Shown: positions 1 to 9,243 of the stretch, piece by piece
Numbering within the stretch: position 1 is the first letter of the stretch
Layout of the letters: every line of letters starts with the position of its first letter
Assembly (NCBI GenBank): GCA_027493885.1
Contig: JAOSJZ010000001.1
Span: 2,164,622-2,228,621, forward strand
Source of the DNA: Gaiella sp.
GTDB lineage: Bacteria > Actinomycetota > Thermoleophilia > Gaiellales > Gaiellaceae
Direction: 5' to 3'
DNA length: 64,000 bases
Position numbers and translations under genes: made by a program
The notes under the pieces: model-generated
What the model was told of the DNA's origin: nothing
The model's input: the letters and a program-made list of their open reading frames with translations, nothing else
The model's database searches: none

Positions 1-366
1 TGGCGCGGACCGGCGGGCACGGAGCGTCTCGTGCGGCACGCCGCCGCGGCGGTCGTCGCGTTCGTCGCGCTGAGCAAGGTGCTCTCGCCCCAGTTCCTCG
101 TCTGGCTCGTGCTCCTCGTACCGCTGGTCGGGGGCGCACGGAGCCGGGCGGCGCTCTGGCTGACGGTGCTGGCGTGCGCGGTAACCGCGCTCTGGTTCCC
201 CGCGCGCTACTGGGAGCTGGTGAAGGAGTTCGACCCGCTGGCGTCGTGGCTCGTGCTCGCGCGCGGCGTGACGCTGCTCGCCCTGCTCGCGGTGCTCATG
301 TGGCCGGCCACGGAACCCGCACCGGCTCGATCGCGCTCGCCCGCCCCGTCGCCGGGTCGAACGTGA
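1..366 (+). CDS. C-terminal end of a GT87/DUF2029-type membrane mannosyltransferase (partial)
   Basis: The frame is open from the left edge of the window, so only about the last 121 residues are present. Two to three hydrophobic segments are visible, and the stretch LSPQFLVWLVLLVPL matches the pattern near the end of polyprenyl-phosphate-mannose-dependent GT87 (DUF2029) enzymes, which extend lipid-linked glycans on the outer membrane face. The tail is a short Pro/Arg/Ser-rich cytosolic end. The convergent YmdB gene overlaps its 3' end by about 70 bases. The family call rests on this one motif and the membrane topology. Confidence 0.55.
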   Translation, partial: WRGPAGTERLVRHAAAAVVAFVALSKVLSPQFLVWLVLLVPLVGGARSRAALWLTVLACAVTALWFPARYWELVKEFDPLASWLVLARGVTLLALLAVLMWPATEPAPARSRSPAPSPGRT

Positions 367-1085
367 CGAGAGCGCCCTCGAGGCGAACGCCGCCGGTGGC
401 GGTCTCGAACCGCACCGGCATGCCGGTCCGCATCCTCCGGATCGCAAGCTCTGTTTGGACGCCGATCACCGAGTCGTGCGGCCCCGTCATGCCGACGTCG
501 GTCAGCGCGGCCGTGCCCCCGGGGAGGACGCGCGCGTCGGCGGTCTGGACGTGCGTGTGGGTCCCGAGCACCGCGGTCACGCGGCCGTCGAGCCACGAGG
601 CGAGCGCGACCTTCTCGCTCGTCGCCTCCGCGTGGACGTCGACGACCACGACGGGGGTGGCCTCCCGTGCCTCGTCGACGAGGTGGTCGACGACCTCCCA
701 CATGCTGTGCGCCGGGTCGAGGAAGAGCGACCCGAGGAGGTTGATCACCGCCACGTCCGTCCCGTCGCGTGCCTTGACGACCGTCAGCCCCGCGCCCCGG
801 CGCCGCGGCCTGGAAGTTCGCCGGGCGGACGATCGCCGTCGCGGTCGCGAGGTACGGCCCGATCTCCTCGCGGCGCCATGCGTGGTTTCCGAGGGTGAGC
901 GCATCGGCGCCCGCCGTGAGCAGCCGCTCGGCGAGGCGCGGCGTGATGCCGACGCCGTTTGCCACGTTCTCTCCGTTGACAACGCAGACGTCCGCCTCCA
1001 GGCGCTCGCGCAGACCCGGCAACAGGGCCTCTACGGCGTCGCGGCCGGGACGCCCGACCACGTCGCCAACGAACAGCAGCCTCAT
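296..1085 (-). CDS. YmdB-family metallophosphoesterase (2',3'-cAMP phosphodiesterase type), frameshifted
   Basis: The protein opens with MRLLFVGDVVGRPGR, followed by a VNGENVANG motif and TLGNHAWRREE. After a frame change it resumes with GLTVVKA, DVHAEATSEK, LGTHTHVQTADARVLPGGTA and DVGMTGPHDSVIG. These are the ordered metal-binding blocks of the TIGR00282/YmdB family, which hydrolyses 2',3'-cyclic nucleotides in Bacillus. The two halves lie in different frames and join near 783-800 in a GC-rich run; one surplus base restores about 262 residues, the normal length. Since all motifs survive, I read the break as a sequence error. It lies 18 bases downstream of the M23-like gene on the same strand, so the two are probably co-transcribed. 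Confidence 0.8.
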
Positions 1086-1103
1086 CCGGGTCGGCGGGGC
1101 ATC

Positions 1104-1880
1104 TCAGGGGAGCGAGCCGGGCGACGGGTAGACGGCGATCGAGACGTTGTTGCCGTCGTGAGAGGCGTGCGCCGCGAGCGCCTGCTGCTCGACGGCCGCC
1201 ACGTCGACGGCCGTGCCGAGCTTCGACGACGCGGCGAGCACCGGTGTGCCGACCACGATCGAGGGGTCGGGGCGGACGTTCAGCACGGAGACCATCACCG
1301 ACGGCGATTCGGACGGGCGGAGGTCGATGCGGCTGCCCACCCGCTTCCCGCCGACGACGAGGTCGCTGACGGCGACGACGGAGCCCTTCACCGGGGCGTA
1401 GACGTCGGTGCCCGGGGGCGTCCCGACGTCGAGCACGTTCGTCCCTGCCGGCCCGCCCTCGAGCTGGTACCAGCGCGGCGAGTCCCGCCCGCTGCCCGCA
1501 ATCCGGCGCCAGAGCCGCTCGAGCAGCCCCGCGTTCGCCTGGCGGCCCACCGGCTGCAGCGAGAGCGAGCCGTCGCTCGAGCCGTGGAAGCCGATCGCGG
1601 TCAGCGCCGCCGCGGCGACCGGGAGCTGGATGTGCAGGTTCCCGATGGCTGCGAGCACCTGCGGCGTCGGCCGCACCGCGACTGCGGCGGGAGAGGAGGG
1701 CTCCACCGGGATCGGCGCGCCCGCGGTGGTCGAGCTGCTCGAGCCGAACGCCGTGAAGAGCAGCGTGACGACGCCCAGAGCTCCGAGCACCGAGAGCAGC
1801 ACGAGGCGCCGCGCGCGCCGCTGCGCACGCCGTCTGCGCTCGCGCAGGCGCGCGGCTTGCCGGGAGCGCGGCGAGGCCAT
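1104..1880 (-). CDS. Membrane-anchored degenerate M23/LytM-like protein
   Basis: This 258-aa protein starts at ATG 1880. It has a strongly basic N-terminus, one transmembrane segment (about residues 24-45) and a low-complexity Ser/Pro/Ala linker. A C-terminal beta-rich domain contains GTDVYAPVKGSVVAVSD, the pattern of the M23/LytM fold just after the first metal ligand. The zinc ligands of active M23 peptidases (HxxxD and HxH) are absent: the first position reads NVLDVGTPPGTD and the second reads MVSVLNV. It is therefore probably a non-catalytic LytM-like regulator or binding module facing the wall. It is divergent from the AI-2E permease, with about 76 bases between starts. Confidence 0.6.
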   Translation of the reverse strand: MASPRSRQAARLRERRRRAQRRARRLVLLSVLGALGVVTLLFTAFGSSSSTTAGAPIPVEPSSPAAVAVRPTPQVLAAIGNLHIQLPVAAAALTAIGFHGSSDGSLSLQPVGRQANAGLLERLWRRIAGSGRDSPRWYQLEGGPAGTNVLDVGTPPGTDVYAPVKGSVVAVSDLVVGGKRVGSRIDLRPSESPSVMVSVLNVRPDPSIVVGTPVLAASSKLGTAVDVAAVEQQALAAHASHDGNNVSIAVYPSPGSLP

Positions 1881-1956
1881 TGGGGCCACGGTAGCGCACG
1901 CGCGAACGGGCTTCACGGTACGGGTGACCGGGACGGGCGGGGTTACGATCGCGGGC

Positions 1957-3135
1957 GTGGCGCAGACGACGACGATCCGTGTCCCGCGCTGGATCCAGCT
2001 CGTCGTGCTCCCGTTGCTCCTGCTGTTCGGCTTCCTTCTCGCGCGCACGCTCGGGCACGTCCTCTTTCTCTTCCTGACCGCGGCCGTGATCGCCTTCACG
2101 CTCAATCCGCTGGTCCGCGACCTGACCCGTCTGCGGCTGCCCCGCGGTGTCGCGGTCGCGGTCGTGTCGACCGTCTTCGCGACTGCGCTCGTGGCGCTGC
2201 TCGTCGCGCTCGGGACGGTCGTCGTCTCGGAGACGCGCTCGGCCGCCGACCGGATCGACGCGTATTTCTCGCAGGAGAGCCCCGTCACCGGCAAGACGGG
2301 TGCTGAGGTGGCCGTCGACCGGCTCCAGCGCTGGCTCGACGACCACGGCCTCGAGGGGATCCAGCTGGAGACGCAGCTGAACGACCTCACGGACTCGATC
2401 GGCGCGAGCGACGTGTCCGGCTACGCACAGGACGCGATCTCGTTCGCCCAGGGGGCAGCGCTCTCCGTGATCCTCTTCGTCTTCTCGGCGATCCTCGTGA
2501 TCGTGATCGCGATCTACATGCTCCTGGACATGCCGAGGCTCGAGGGGACGATCGACCGCCGGTTTCCGCCGCATGGCGGGCTCCCGCTGACCCAGCGGAT
2601 CGAGCGGGCGCTCTGGGGGTACGTGAAGGGCCAGGCGATCCTCTCGGTCGTCATCGGCACGAGCGCCGGCGTCGGGATGTGGGTCCTCGGGAGAACGGGC
2701 CTCGTCGAGGGGGCCGATCGGTACGCGCTCCTGTTCGGGATCTGGACGGCGTTCATCGAGGTGATCCCCTACATCGGCCCGTGGCTGTCGGCGGTGCCGC
2801 CGGCCCTCTACGCACTCGTCGTCGACCCGGTCGGGGTGCTCTGGGTCGCTGCGCTCTTCGTGTTCATCTACCAGGTCGAGGGCCACGTCGTCGTCCCGAA
2901 CGTGATGGCGAGCGCCCTGCGGCTCCACCCGCTGCTCGTCATCTTCGGGCTGCTCGCGGGCGGGGCGCTCTACGGCATCCCCGGCGTGCTCGTCGCGCTC
3001 CCCACGATGGCCGCCGGGCGGGCGATCTGGGAGTTCTTCGGCGAGCGTCTGGAGCTCGAGCCATGGGATGCCGAGGCGGACGGCTCGATCGACGTCGAGA
3101 TCGAGCTGTCGGAGCATCCCGGGCCGCGGGCGTGA
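1957..3135 (+). CDS. AI-2E family transporter (PerM/YtvI-type permease)
   Basis: The 392-aa protein has seven to eight membrane segments, a long soluble insert after the second pair (about residues 95-165), and the family signature IEVIPYIGPWLSAVPPA, followed by a membrane pair ending ALYGIPGVLVALP. AI-2E family members are polytopic permeases; some export autoinducer-2 or act as Na+/H+ antiporters, and the substrate cannot be read here. I chose GTG 1957 because the upstream frame is only the antisense of the neighbouring gene and because a TACGAT hexamer ends seven bases before this codon, fitting a leaderless mRNA. The C-terminus is an acidic tail. Confidence 0.85.
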   Translation: MAQTTTIRVPRWIQLVVLPLLLLFGFLLARTLGHVLFLFLTAAVIAFTLNPLVRDLTRLRLPRGVAVAVVSTVFATALVALLVALGTVVVSETRSAADRIDAYFSQESPVTGKTGAEVAVDRLQRWLDDHGLEGIQLETQLNDLTDSIGASDVSGYAQDAISFAQGAALSVILFVFSAILVIVIAIYMLLDMPRLEGTIDRRFPPHGGLPLTQRIERALWGYVKGQAILSVVIGTSAGVGMWVLGRTGLVEGADRYALLFGIWTAFIEVIPYIGPWLSAVPPALYALVVDPVGVLWVAALFVFIYQVEGHVVVPNVMASALRLHPLLVIFGLLAGGALYGIPGVLVALPTMAAGRAIWEFFGERLELEPWDAEADGSIDVEIELSEHPGPRA

Positions 3136-3191
3136 GCCCGGTGCCGAGGCGGTTGGCGAAACGTTAGGCGGGCGTGCGATCCTCCTCGGCG

Positions 3192-4403
3192 ATGGCCCTC
3201 CGCGTCCCCCACCGACTCGTCGTCGTCCCTCTCGTCCTCGCGCCGCTCGTCCCGGCGGGGCTCGCCGTGGCGGCCGCCGACGTGGGAGCCCGCCGGGCGC
3301 CCGCCGCGGCAGATGTCACGATCTCGGTGCGCGTGGATGCGCGCGGCCGCGGCACGTTCACCGCGCGCGGCGCCTTCTCCGACGCCGGCCGCGCGGTCGT
3401 CCGCCGCGCGGTCGTGAACGGCCGGTTGAACGCGGCCGAGACGCTGACGGGCGCGAAAGGGCGGATCGTGCTCACGGCGCAGCAGCGCTGCGGCGCCGGT
3501 AGCGGAAAGTGGCGGGTCGTGTCCGGGACGGTCGCCTACGCGAAGCTCACCGGGCGTGGCACGACGTCGGGGCGAGTGGCCTGCACGAGACCGTTTCCGC
3601 CCGTGACCCTCGTCCACCGCGGCGCCGTCGAGCTGCCGCCGCCGGTTCTCGCCGAGCCGGGTAACTGGGGCGGCAAGTCGGCGCAGGCCAGCGTGATCAC
3701 GTTCACGGTCGCCCCGGACGGCCGCTCGCTCGCGACCGTGGTCGCGAGCAGGTACCGCTACGAGTGCGTGCGCAGCGATGGTCAGCGCACGACGCAGTTC
3801 TCCCCGACGGTCAGCCGATACGCCGGGCCGTTTCCGATCGCCGACGACAGGAGCTTCAGCATCAAGACGTTCAGCGGGACGATTGCCGGGCGCTTCGGTC
3901 CTACGGGCGCGGCCGGGACGATCACGGTCGCGACCACGTCGCCGCCGAACATCCAGGGCCAGGTCACCATCTGCTCGGGCTCGATTCCCTGGACCGCGAC
4001 GAACCCGCCGGGGCCGCCCCCCCAGGCGCTTGCCGGGACGTACTGCGGGATCACCGCGGCAGGCGGCGGGGTGTGCCTCGACGTGCCGGCGGACGGCCGC
4101 CAGGTTCGCAACCTGCGCGCCGAGATCAAGCTCACCTGCGGAATCCGGGCCATGATCCCGGTCAGCGTGTCCGTTGCCTACGAGGCGGCGACGCCGTTCG
4201 GCCTCGACCTCTCCTACAGCCAGTCGTTCGACTGGACGTTCGAGGGGAAGACGATGCGCGTCACGTCCACGGGCACCTTCGACGAGAGCGGCGTGCTGCT
4301 CGGCTCGGTCGGCATAGCGCCACTGTCGGTCTCGATCGAGCGCGACGGCGCCACGCACGCCTGCCGCACGAGCGGCGGGTTCACCGCGCGGCTCCAGCGC
4401 TGA
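3192..4403 (+). CDS. Secreted protein of unknown function, beta-rich
   Basis: About 403 residues from ATG 3192 (an in-frame GTG at 3174 would add six). The N-terminus is a clear signal peptide: a basic start, a hydrophobic core about residues 9-28, then an Ala-rich cleavage region. The mature part consists of Thr/Ser/Val/Gly-rich segments with alternating hydrophobic residues and scattered cysteines that could form disulfides. Two segments look like diverged copies of each other (around residues 155-250 and 270-400), each with a YxC or TC start and an internal TSTGT or TVATT strand. I do not recognise a family. It lies between the permease and hemB with no evident operon. Confidence 0.6.
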   Translation: MALRVPHRLVVVPLVLAPLVPAGLAVAAADVGARRAPAAADVTISVRVDARGRGTFTARGAFSDAGRAVVRRAVVNGRLNAAETLTGAKGRIVLTAQQRCGAGSGKWRVVSGTVAYAKLTGRGTTSGRVACTRPFPPVTLVHRGAVELPPPVLAEPGNWGGKSAQASVITFTVAPDGRSLATVVASRYRYECVRSDGQRTTQFSPTVSRYAGPFPIADDRSFSIKTFSGTIAGRFGPTGAAGTITVATTSPPNIQGQVTICSGSIPWTATNPPGPPPQALAGTYCGITAAGGGVCLDVPADGRQVRNLRAEIKLTCGIRAMIPVSVSVAYEAATPFGLDLSYSQSFDWTFEGKTMRVTSTGTFDESGVLLGSVGIAPLSVSIERDGATHACRTSGGFTARLQR

Positions 4404-4440
4404 CACGAGCCCAGCCGGCCGCGCCGTCTACGCTTGCGGG

Positions 4441-5397
4441 ATGAGCACCTTTCCCGCGACGCGCCTGCGCCGGCTGCGGCGCACGGACGCGCTCCGTGCC
4501 CTCGTGCGCGAGACGGCGCTGTCGCTCGACGACGTCGTCATGCCGTTCTTCGCCTGCCCCGGGGAAGGCGTGGTGCGGCCCGTGGAGGGGCTGCCCGCTA
4601 TCGCGCAGCGCTCGGTCGATGAGCTCGTGCTCGCGGCGGGAGCGCTCGCGAGCGCCGGCGTACGCGCGGTGCTTCTCTTCGGGATCCCGGAGGAGAAGGA
4701 CGCCGAGGGCTCGGGTGCCTGGAACGACGACGGCGTCGTGCAGCGGGCGCTGCGGGCGCTGCGGGCGGAGGTCCCCGGCCTGACGCTCCTGACCGACGTC
4801 TGCCTCTGCGAGTACACGGACCACGGCCACTGCGGCGTGCTCGATGGAGACACCGTCGCGAACGACGAGACCCTCGAGCTCCTCGTGCGCACGGCTGTCA
4901 GCCACGTCGAGGCGGGCGCCGACGCCGTCTGTCCGAGCGACATGATGGACGGCCGGGTGGGCGCGATCCGCGCCGTGCTCCCGGAGACGCCGATCGTCTC
5001 GTACGCGGCGAAGTACGCCTCGGCCTTCTACGGCCCCTTCCGCGAGGTCGCCGAGTCGGCGCCCTCGTTCGGCGATCGCCGTGGCTACCAGATGGATCCC
5101 GCGAACGGCCGCGAGGCCCTGCGCGAGTGTGCGCTCGACCTCGCCGAGGGCGCCGACGTCCTGATGGTGAAGCCCGCGCTTCCCTATCTCGACGTGCTGC
5201 GCGCCGTGCGCGAGCGGTTCGACTGCCCGATCTGGGCCTACCAGGTCTCGGGTGAGTACGCGATGCTGCGGGCCGCCGCGGCCGCCGGCCACCTCGACGA
5301 GCGGGGCGCCGCGCTCGAGGCGCTCACGGCGATCAAGCGCGCCGGGGCCGGGACGATCGTCACGTACTGGGCCAGGGACCTCGCGACGTGGCTCTGA
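4441..5397 (+). CDS. hemB: Delta-aminolevulinic acid dehydratase (porphobilinogen synthase)
   Basis: This 318-aa cytosolic enzyme condenses two 5-aminolevulinate molecules to porphobilinogen in tetrapyrrole synthesis. The zinc-type metal site is seen as [14 protein letters not shown] near residue 118. The catalytic lysine regions are visible as [14 protein letters not shown] and [12 protein letters not shown], and the [11 protein letters not shown] block follows the active-site lid. The length is normal. The ATG at 4441 is preceded six bases upstream by TACGCT and by no Shine-Dalgarno, so it is probably leaderless. It overlaps hemL by ten bases, so the two are likely translationally coupled. 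Confidence 0.96.
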   Translation: MSTFPATRLRRLRRTDALRALVRETALSLDDVVMPFFACPGEGVVRPVEGLPAIAQRSVDELVLAAGALASAGVRAVLLFGIPEEKDAEGSGAWNDDGVVQRALRALRAEVPGLTLLTDVCLCEYTDHGHCGVLDGDTVANDETLELLVRTAVSHVEAGADAVCPSDMMDGRVGAIRAVLPETPIVSYAAKYASAFYGPFREVAESAPSFGDRRGYQMDPANGREALRECALDLAEGADVLMVKPALPYLDVLRAVRERFDCPIWAYQVSGEYAMLRAAAAAGHLDERGAALEALTAIKRAGAGTIVTYWARDLATWL

Positions 5398-6650
5398 GGC
5401 AGCGGACCGACCGCTGGCGTCGGGCGACGAGCCTGATCCCGGGCGGGGTGAGCTCGCCGGTACGCGCGATGCGGTCGGTCGGCCTCGACGAGCCCGTGTT
5501 CGTCGCCCGCGGGGAGGGGGCCTGGGTCGAGGACGTGGACGGCAACCGCTACGTCGACTGGGTGCAGTCGTGGGGGCCGCTCGTCTTCGGGCACGCCGAC
5601 CAGGAGACGCTCGCGGCGGTGCACGCGGCCGCGGATCGTGGGACGACCTTCGGCGCGCCGACGGAGGCGGAGGTCGAGCTCGCGGCCGAGATCGCCGATG
5701 CCGTGCCGTCGGTCGAGATGGTACGGCTCGTCGGCTCGGGGACCGAGGCCTCGATGAGCGCCCTCCGGCTCGCCCGCGCCGTCACTCGCCGTGATCGCGT
5801 GATCAAGTTCGCCGGCTGTTACCACGGCCACGTCGACGCGCTCCTCGCGAGGGCCGGTTCGGGCGTGATGACGCTCGGGATCCCGTCGACGCCGGGCGTG
5901 ACGGCCGGGGTGACCGCGGACACCATCGTCTGCGGCTTCAACGACGTCGACGGCGTCGCGGCCGCCTGCGAGCACTACGGCGAAGGGCTCGCGGCGATCG
6001 TCGTCGAGCCCGTGGCGGGAAACATGGGTTGCGTCCCGCCCGCACCCGGCTTCCTCGAGGCGCTCCGCATGCTCACCGACGCCACCGGCGCGCTGCTCGT
6101 CTTCGACGAGGTCATGACCGGGTTCCGCGTGGCGCGCGGCGGTGCACAGGAGCGCTACGGCGTGACTCCCGATCTCACGATCCTCGGCAAGATCGTGGGC
6201 GGCGGCCTGCCCGCGGCCGCCTTCGGCGGGCGCGCCGAGCTCATGGAACGGCTCGCCCCCGTCGGCGACGTCTACCAGGCCGGGACGCTCGCGGGAAACC
6301 CGCTCGCGACCGCCGCGGGGATCTCGGTGCTCCGTCGGCTACGGGATCCCGCCGTCTACGAGGAGCTCGAGCGGCTCGGCTCGCGGCTCGAGGAGGGCCT
6401 CGCCCCCTTCGGAGCCGTCCAGCGGGTCGGCGGGATGCTGACGCTCTTCTGCCACGATGGGCCGGTCGCGAGCTACGACGACGCGTCGGCGTGCGACACC
6501 GAGCGCTTCGGGGCCCTCTTCCGCCACCTGCTCGACGCTGGCGTCTACGTACCGCCGTCGCAGTTCGAATGCCTGTTCCCCTCCACGGCGCACACGGACG
6601 AGAACGTCGACCGGACGGTCGAGGCGGTGCGGGCGTTCTTCGATTCGTAG
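5388..6650 (+). CDS. hemL: Glutamate-1-semialdehyde 2,1-aminomutase
   Basis: A 420-aa class III aminotransferase-fold enzyme that converts glutamate-1-semialdehyde to 5-aminolevulinate, the C5 route into haem. Visible motifs include [18 protein letters not shown] (cofactor phosphate loop), [13 protein letters not shown], the [10 protein letters not shown] block, and the PLP lysine in [17 protein letters not shown]. The start is GTG 5388, inside the last ten bases of hemB. Together hemB and hemL supply haem for the cytochromes encoded a few kilobases downstream. Confidence 0.95.
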   Translation: MALRQRTDRWRRATSLIPGGVSSPVRAMRSVGLDEPVFVARGEGAWVEDVDGNRYVDWVQSWGPLVFGHADQETLAAVHAAADRGTTFGAPTEAEVELAAEIADAVPSVEMVRLVGSGTEASMSALRLARAVTRRDRVIKFAGCYHGHVDALLARAGSGVMTLGIPSTPGVTAGVTADTIVCGFNDVDGVAAACEHYGEGLAAIVVEPVAGNMGCVPPAPGFLEALRMLTDATGALLVFDEVMTGFRVARGGAQERYGVTPDLTILGKIVGGGLPAAAFGGRAELMERLAPVGDVYQAGTLAGNPLATAAGISVLRRLRDPAVYEELERLGSRLEEGLAPFGAVQRVGGMLTLFCHDGPVASYDDASACDTERFGALFRHLLDAGVYVPPSQFECLFPSTAHTDENVDRTVEAVRAFFDS

Positions 6651-6790
6651 CTGTTCGTCCCGCACGGCGGCGCGAGATGCCGTACGTCATCCCGATGCGA
6701 TAACGACGGCTCATCCGGACGCACGGTCATATGAGGCGCGCTCATGGCGTCGAGGTCGGAGTCGTCCACAAGACTCTCGCCGAGCGGCAG

Positions 6791-6806
6791 CGGGAGGCAC
6801 CTCCCG
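6791..6806. repeat. Inverted repeat in the hemL downstream gap
   Basis: A seven-base arm CGGGAGG (6791-6797) is followed after two bases by its complement (6800-6806), about 140 bases after hemL ends. It could help end hemL transcription but there is no T-tract, so it is not a convincing terminator. Otherwise I see no gene in 6651-6921. Confidence 0.35.
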
Positions 6807-6856
6807 TTGTGGAGAGATCGACACGAAGCCGGCACGGGGAAGCCCCTTGACGGGAA

Positions 6857-6871
6857 CGGTGTCTGACACCG
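6857..6871. repeat. Short perfect palindrome CGGTGTC-T-GACACCG
   Basis: Seven-base arms around a single T, with the symmetry continuing imperfectly outward (GGAA on the left, ATTCC on the right). It lies in the non-coding gap between hemL and the next gene. Its GGTGTC arm matches the outer arm of the larger interspersed palindromes at 14892 and 63218, so it may be a related element. Confidence 0.5.
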
Positions 6872-6921
6872 ATTCCGCCTCCCGCCTCGTTCGCGCGCGC
6901 ATTGGCCGTACGCTGCGCGGC

Positions 6922-7452
6922 ATGCCGCCGAGCCTGTTCGAGGAGATCGCCGGCGCCGCCGCCCGCGAGAGCCCGCTGTGGGCCGACGCGCTCCTGCCGC
7001 CCTCCGAACGCGACCTCGAGCCGGTCTTCTCGCCGCTGCTCTCCGAGCCGCGGTTCGCGCTGGGTGTCGAGACGATCTACGAGGGGTACCTGCTCCACTA
7101 CGGCCGCGCCCGGCTCTTCGCGCCGCCCGACGGCGATGTCACTCTCCTCCTCGGCGACGCGCTGCTCGCCCACGGCCTCGTCCGCATCGCGGAGACGGGC
7201 TCGGTCGCCGCGGTGGGCGACCTCGCCGAGCTCCTCTCGCTGTGCGCCCAGGCTCGGGCAGACCGTCTCGAAGGCGACGGAGCCGCGTGGGCCGCGACGT
7301 GTGCGCTCCTCGGCCGCGGGGAGCTCGACGAGGCGCGCGCGGCTCTTCGCGTCGACCGCGACGCGAAGCCCCTGGAGCGGCTTGCCCGCGCAACGGCGGG
7401 CGACGACCGGGTGGCCGCCGCGCTCGCCGCACACGTCGCGCGGCTCGTATAG
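6922..7452 (+). CDS. Hypothetical soluble helical protein
   Basis: A 176-aa protein beginning MPPSLFEEIAGAAARES. It is Ala/Leu/Arg/Glu-rich and predicted to be mostly helical, without signal peptide or membrane segment. I recognise no family or catalytic motif. The start is supported by a TACGCT hexamer ending seven bases before ATG 6922, the arrangement seen at many genes here. It is followed after eleven bases by a one-helix membrane protein that may be its partner. Confidence 0.6.
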   Translation: MPPSLFEEIAGAAARESPLWADALLPPSERDLEPVFSPLLSEPRFALGVETIYEGYLLHYGRARLFAPPDGDVTLLLGDALLAHGLVRIAETGSVAAVGDLAELLSLCAQARADRLEGDGAAWAATCALLGRGELDEARAALRVDRDAKPLERLARATAGDDRVAAALAAHVARLV

Positions 7453-7462
7453 CATCGCCTCG

Positions 7463-7630
7463 ATGCTCGCCGCGCTCTGGTTCCTGGCCGACGCCGCCGA
7501 GGAGGGCAAGGACGTCATCCTCATGATGCTCGCCGTCGGGCTCGTCCTCCTCGCGACGATCGCGATCGGGGAGCTGACGCACTACCTCGGAGCGAAGCGC
7601 CGCCGGGCGAAGCTCGACCGCCCGCTGTAG
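7463..7630 (+). CDS. Small single-pass membrane protein
   Basis: A 55-aa peptide from ATG 7463: a short N-terminal segment, an acidic stretch (AAEEGKD), one transmembrane helix (about residues 18-36) and a basic tail GAKRRRAKLDR, predicted to be cytosolic. A TAGCAT hexamer ends seven bases before the start. Function unknown. It sits between the helical protein and ubiD, with 26 bases to ubiD. Confidence 0.55.
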   Translation: MLAALWFLADAAEEGKDVILMMLAVGLVLLATIAIGELTHYLGAKRRRAKLDRPL

Positions 7631-7656
7631 GGCAGGTCGCCGTCTCCCGCGAGCGT

Positions 7657-9243
7657 ATGCGCTCCCCCGCCGCCGACCTCCGCGAATGGATCGCGCTCCT
7701 CGAGCGCGAGGGCGAGCTCGTGCGCGTTCGGGCCGAGGTCGACCCCGACCTCGAGATCACCGAGATCACCGACCGGGTCGTGAAGGCGGGCGGGCCCGCC
7801 CTCCTGTTCGAGAACGTCAGGGGCTCGCGCCTGCCGCTTCTGATCAACCAGTTCGGGAGCGAGCGCCGGATGTGCCTCGCCTTCGGGGTGGCGCGACTGG
7901 ACGACGTCGCCGCGCGGCTCGAGGAGGTGCTCGAGCTGACCCCGCCGCAGGGGCTTCGCGACAAGGTGCGCAAGCTCGGGACGCTCAAGTCGATCGCCGA
8001 CTCCGCGCCGAAGTCCGTCTCGAAGGGGCCGTGCCAGGAGGTCGTGCTCGAGGGTGACGCGGTCGACCTCGACGCGCTCCCGATCATGCGCTGCTGGCCG
8101 CTCGATCCCGCGCCGTTCATCACGCTGCCCGCCGTCCTCACGCAGGACCGCGAGACGGGCGTCCGGAACCTCGGGATGTACCGGATGCAGAAGCTCGACC
8201 GCCGGACGACGTTCATGCACTGGCAGGTGCACAAGGACGGCCGCGCCGACCTGCTCGCCGCGCCGGACGGGCGGATCCCCGTCGCGGTCGCGCTCGGTCT
8301 CGACCCGGTCACCGCCTACGCCGCGAGCGCGCCGCTGCCGAAGCACGTGGGCGAGCTGCTGGTGGCCGGCTTTCTCCGCGGCTCCGCAGTCCAGCTCGTG
8401 AAGTGCCGGACGGTCGACCTGGAGGTCCCGGCGAACGCAGAGATCGTGCTCGAGGGCTGGGTCGATGCCGCGGACACCGGGCTCGAGGGCCCGTTCGGCG
8501 ACCACACCGGCTTCTACACGCCGCCGGAGGAGTTCCCGCTGTTCCGGATCTCGGCGATCACGATGCGGCGCGACCCGATCTACCCGTCGATCGTCGTCGG
8601 CAAGCCGCCCGCCGAAGACGAGTGGCTCGCGAAGACGACCGAGCGCATCTTCCTGCCCGCGATCCGTATGAGCGTCCCCGAGATCGTCGACTACGACCTG
8701 CCGGCCGCCGGCGCGTTCCACAACTGCGCGATCGTCTCGATCCGGAAGCGCTTCCCGGGCCACGCGCGGAAGGTGATGCACGCGGTCTGGGGGCTCGGCC
8801 TCCTCTCGCTCACCAAGGCCGTCGTCGTCGTCGACGCCGGCGTCGACGTCCACGACTACGAGGAGGTCTTCTTCCGCGTCTGCGCCAACGTCGATCCGAA
8901 GCGCGACGTCGTGCTCGCCGACGGGCCGCTCGACCAGCTCGACCACGCCTCGGTGCTTGCGTCGTTCGGGGGCAAGATCGGCTTCGACGCAACCGCGAAG
9001 GGGCCGGGCGAGGGAGCGCGCGAATGGCCCCCGGAGATCGAGATGACGCCCGAGGTGCGCGCCCGCGTCGACGCACGCCTCGGCGAGCTCGGGTTGTCGG
9101 AGCACGTCGACGGCGGAGCAGTGCAAGAATGGCCGGGTCGCGCGGGGCCGGCGGAGCGTAGGACGGGTTCCTCGTTGACACGACGCAGGGCGGGCGGGTT
9201 GAATCTCGAACCGGAGCACGGGACGGACGGACCCATCGAGTGA
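7657..9243 (+). CDS. ubiD: UbiD-family prenylated-FMN decarboxylase
   Basis: A 528-aa UbiD-superfamily protein. The central blocks are clear: NLGMYRMQ, LPKHVGELLVAGFLRG and LEGPFGDHTGFYTPPEE, containing the conserved acidic residues of the prFMN site. UbiD enzymes use prenylated FMN made by UbiX. Given the mqn, ubiE and polyprenyl synthase genes nearby, the likely role is removing the ring carboxylate in futalosine-type menaquinone synthesis; this is inferred from context. The last 50 or so residues, after the family end near GELGLSEHV, are Gly/Arg-rich and unlike the family. They overlap a candidate promoter for the next operon, so the true stop may be earlier if a base is wrong. It shares a GTGA overlap with the Rieske gene. 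Confidence 0.88.
   Translation: MRSPAADLREWIALLEREGELVRVRAEVDPDLEITEITDRVVKAGGPALLFENVRGSRLPLLINQFGSERRMCLAFGVARLDDVAARLEEVLELTPPQGLRDKVRKLGTLKSIADSAPKSVSKGPCQEVVLEGDAVDLDALPIMRCWPLDPAPFITLPAVLTQDRETGVRNLGMYRMQKLDRRTTFMHWQVHKDGRADLLAAPDGRIPVAVALGLDPVTAYAASAPLPKHVGELLVAGFLRGSAVQLVKCRTVDLEVPANAEIVLEGWVDAADTGLEGPFGDHTGFYTPPEEFPLFRISAITMRRDPIYPSIVVGKPPAEDEWLAKTTERIFLPAIRMSVPEIVDYDLPAAGAFHNCAIVSIRKRFPGHARKVMHAVWGLGLLSLTKAVVVVDAGVDVHDYEEVFFRVCANVDPKRDVVLADGPLDQLDHASVLASFGGKIGFDATAKGPGEGAREWPPEIEMTPEVRARVDARLGELGLSEHVDGGAVQEWPGRAGPAERRTGSSLTRRRAGGLNLEPEHGTDGPIE
9175..9204 (+). promoter_or_regulatory. Candidate sigma-70-type promoter for the cytochrome bc operon
   Basis: A perfect TTGACA (9175-9180) is followed after 18 bases by TTGAAT (9199-9204), 35 bases before the Rieske start at 9240. 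It lies inside the 3' end of ubiD, in the unusual tail of that protein. Spacing and position are reasonable but the -10 hexamer matches at only four of six positions. Confidence 0.45.

Noticed and set aside
784-3117. Very long open frames opposite to the AI-2E, hemB, ubiD, permease and hydroxylase genes
   Set aside because: They are Arg/Ala/Asp/His-rich antisense translations produced by the high third-position GC of the real genes; none shows a motif or plausible start.
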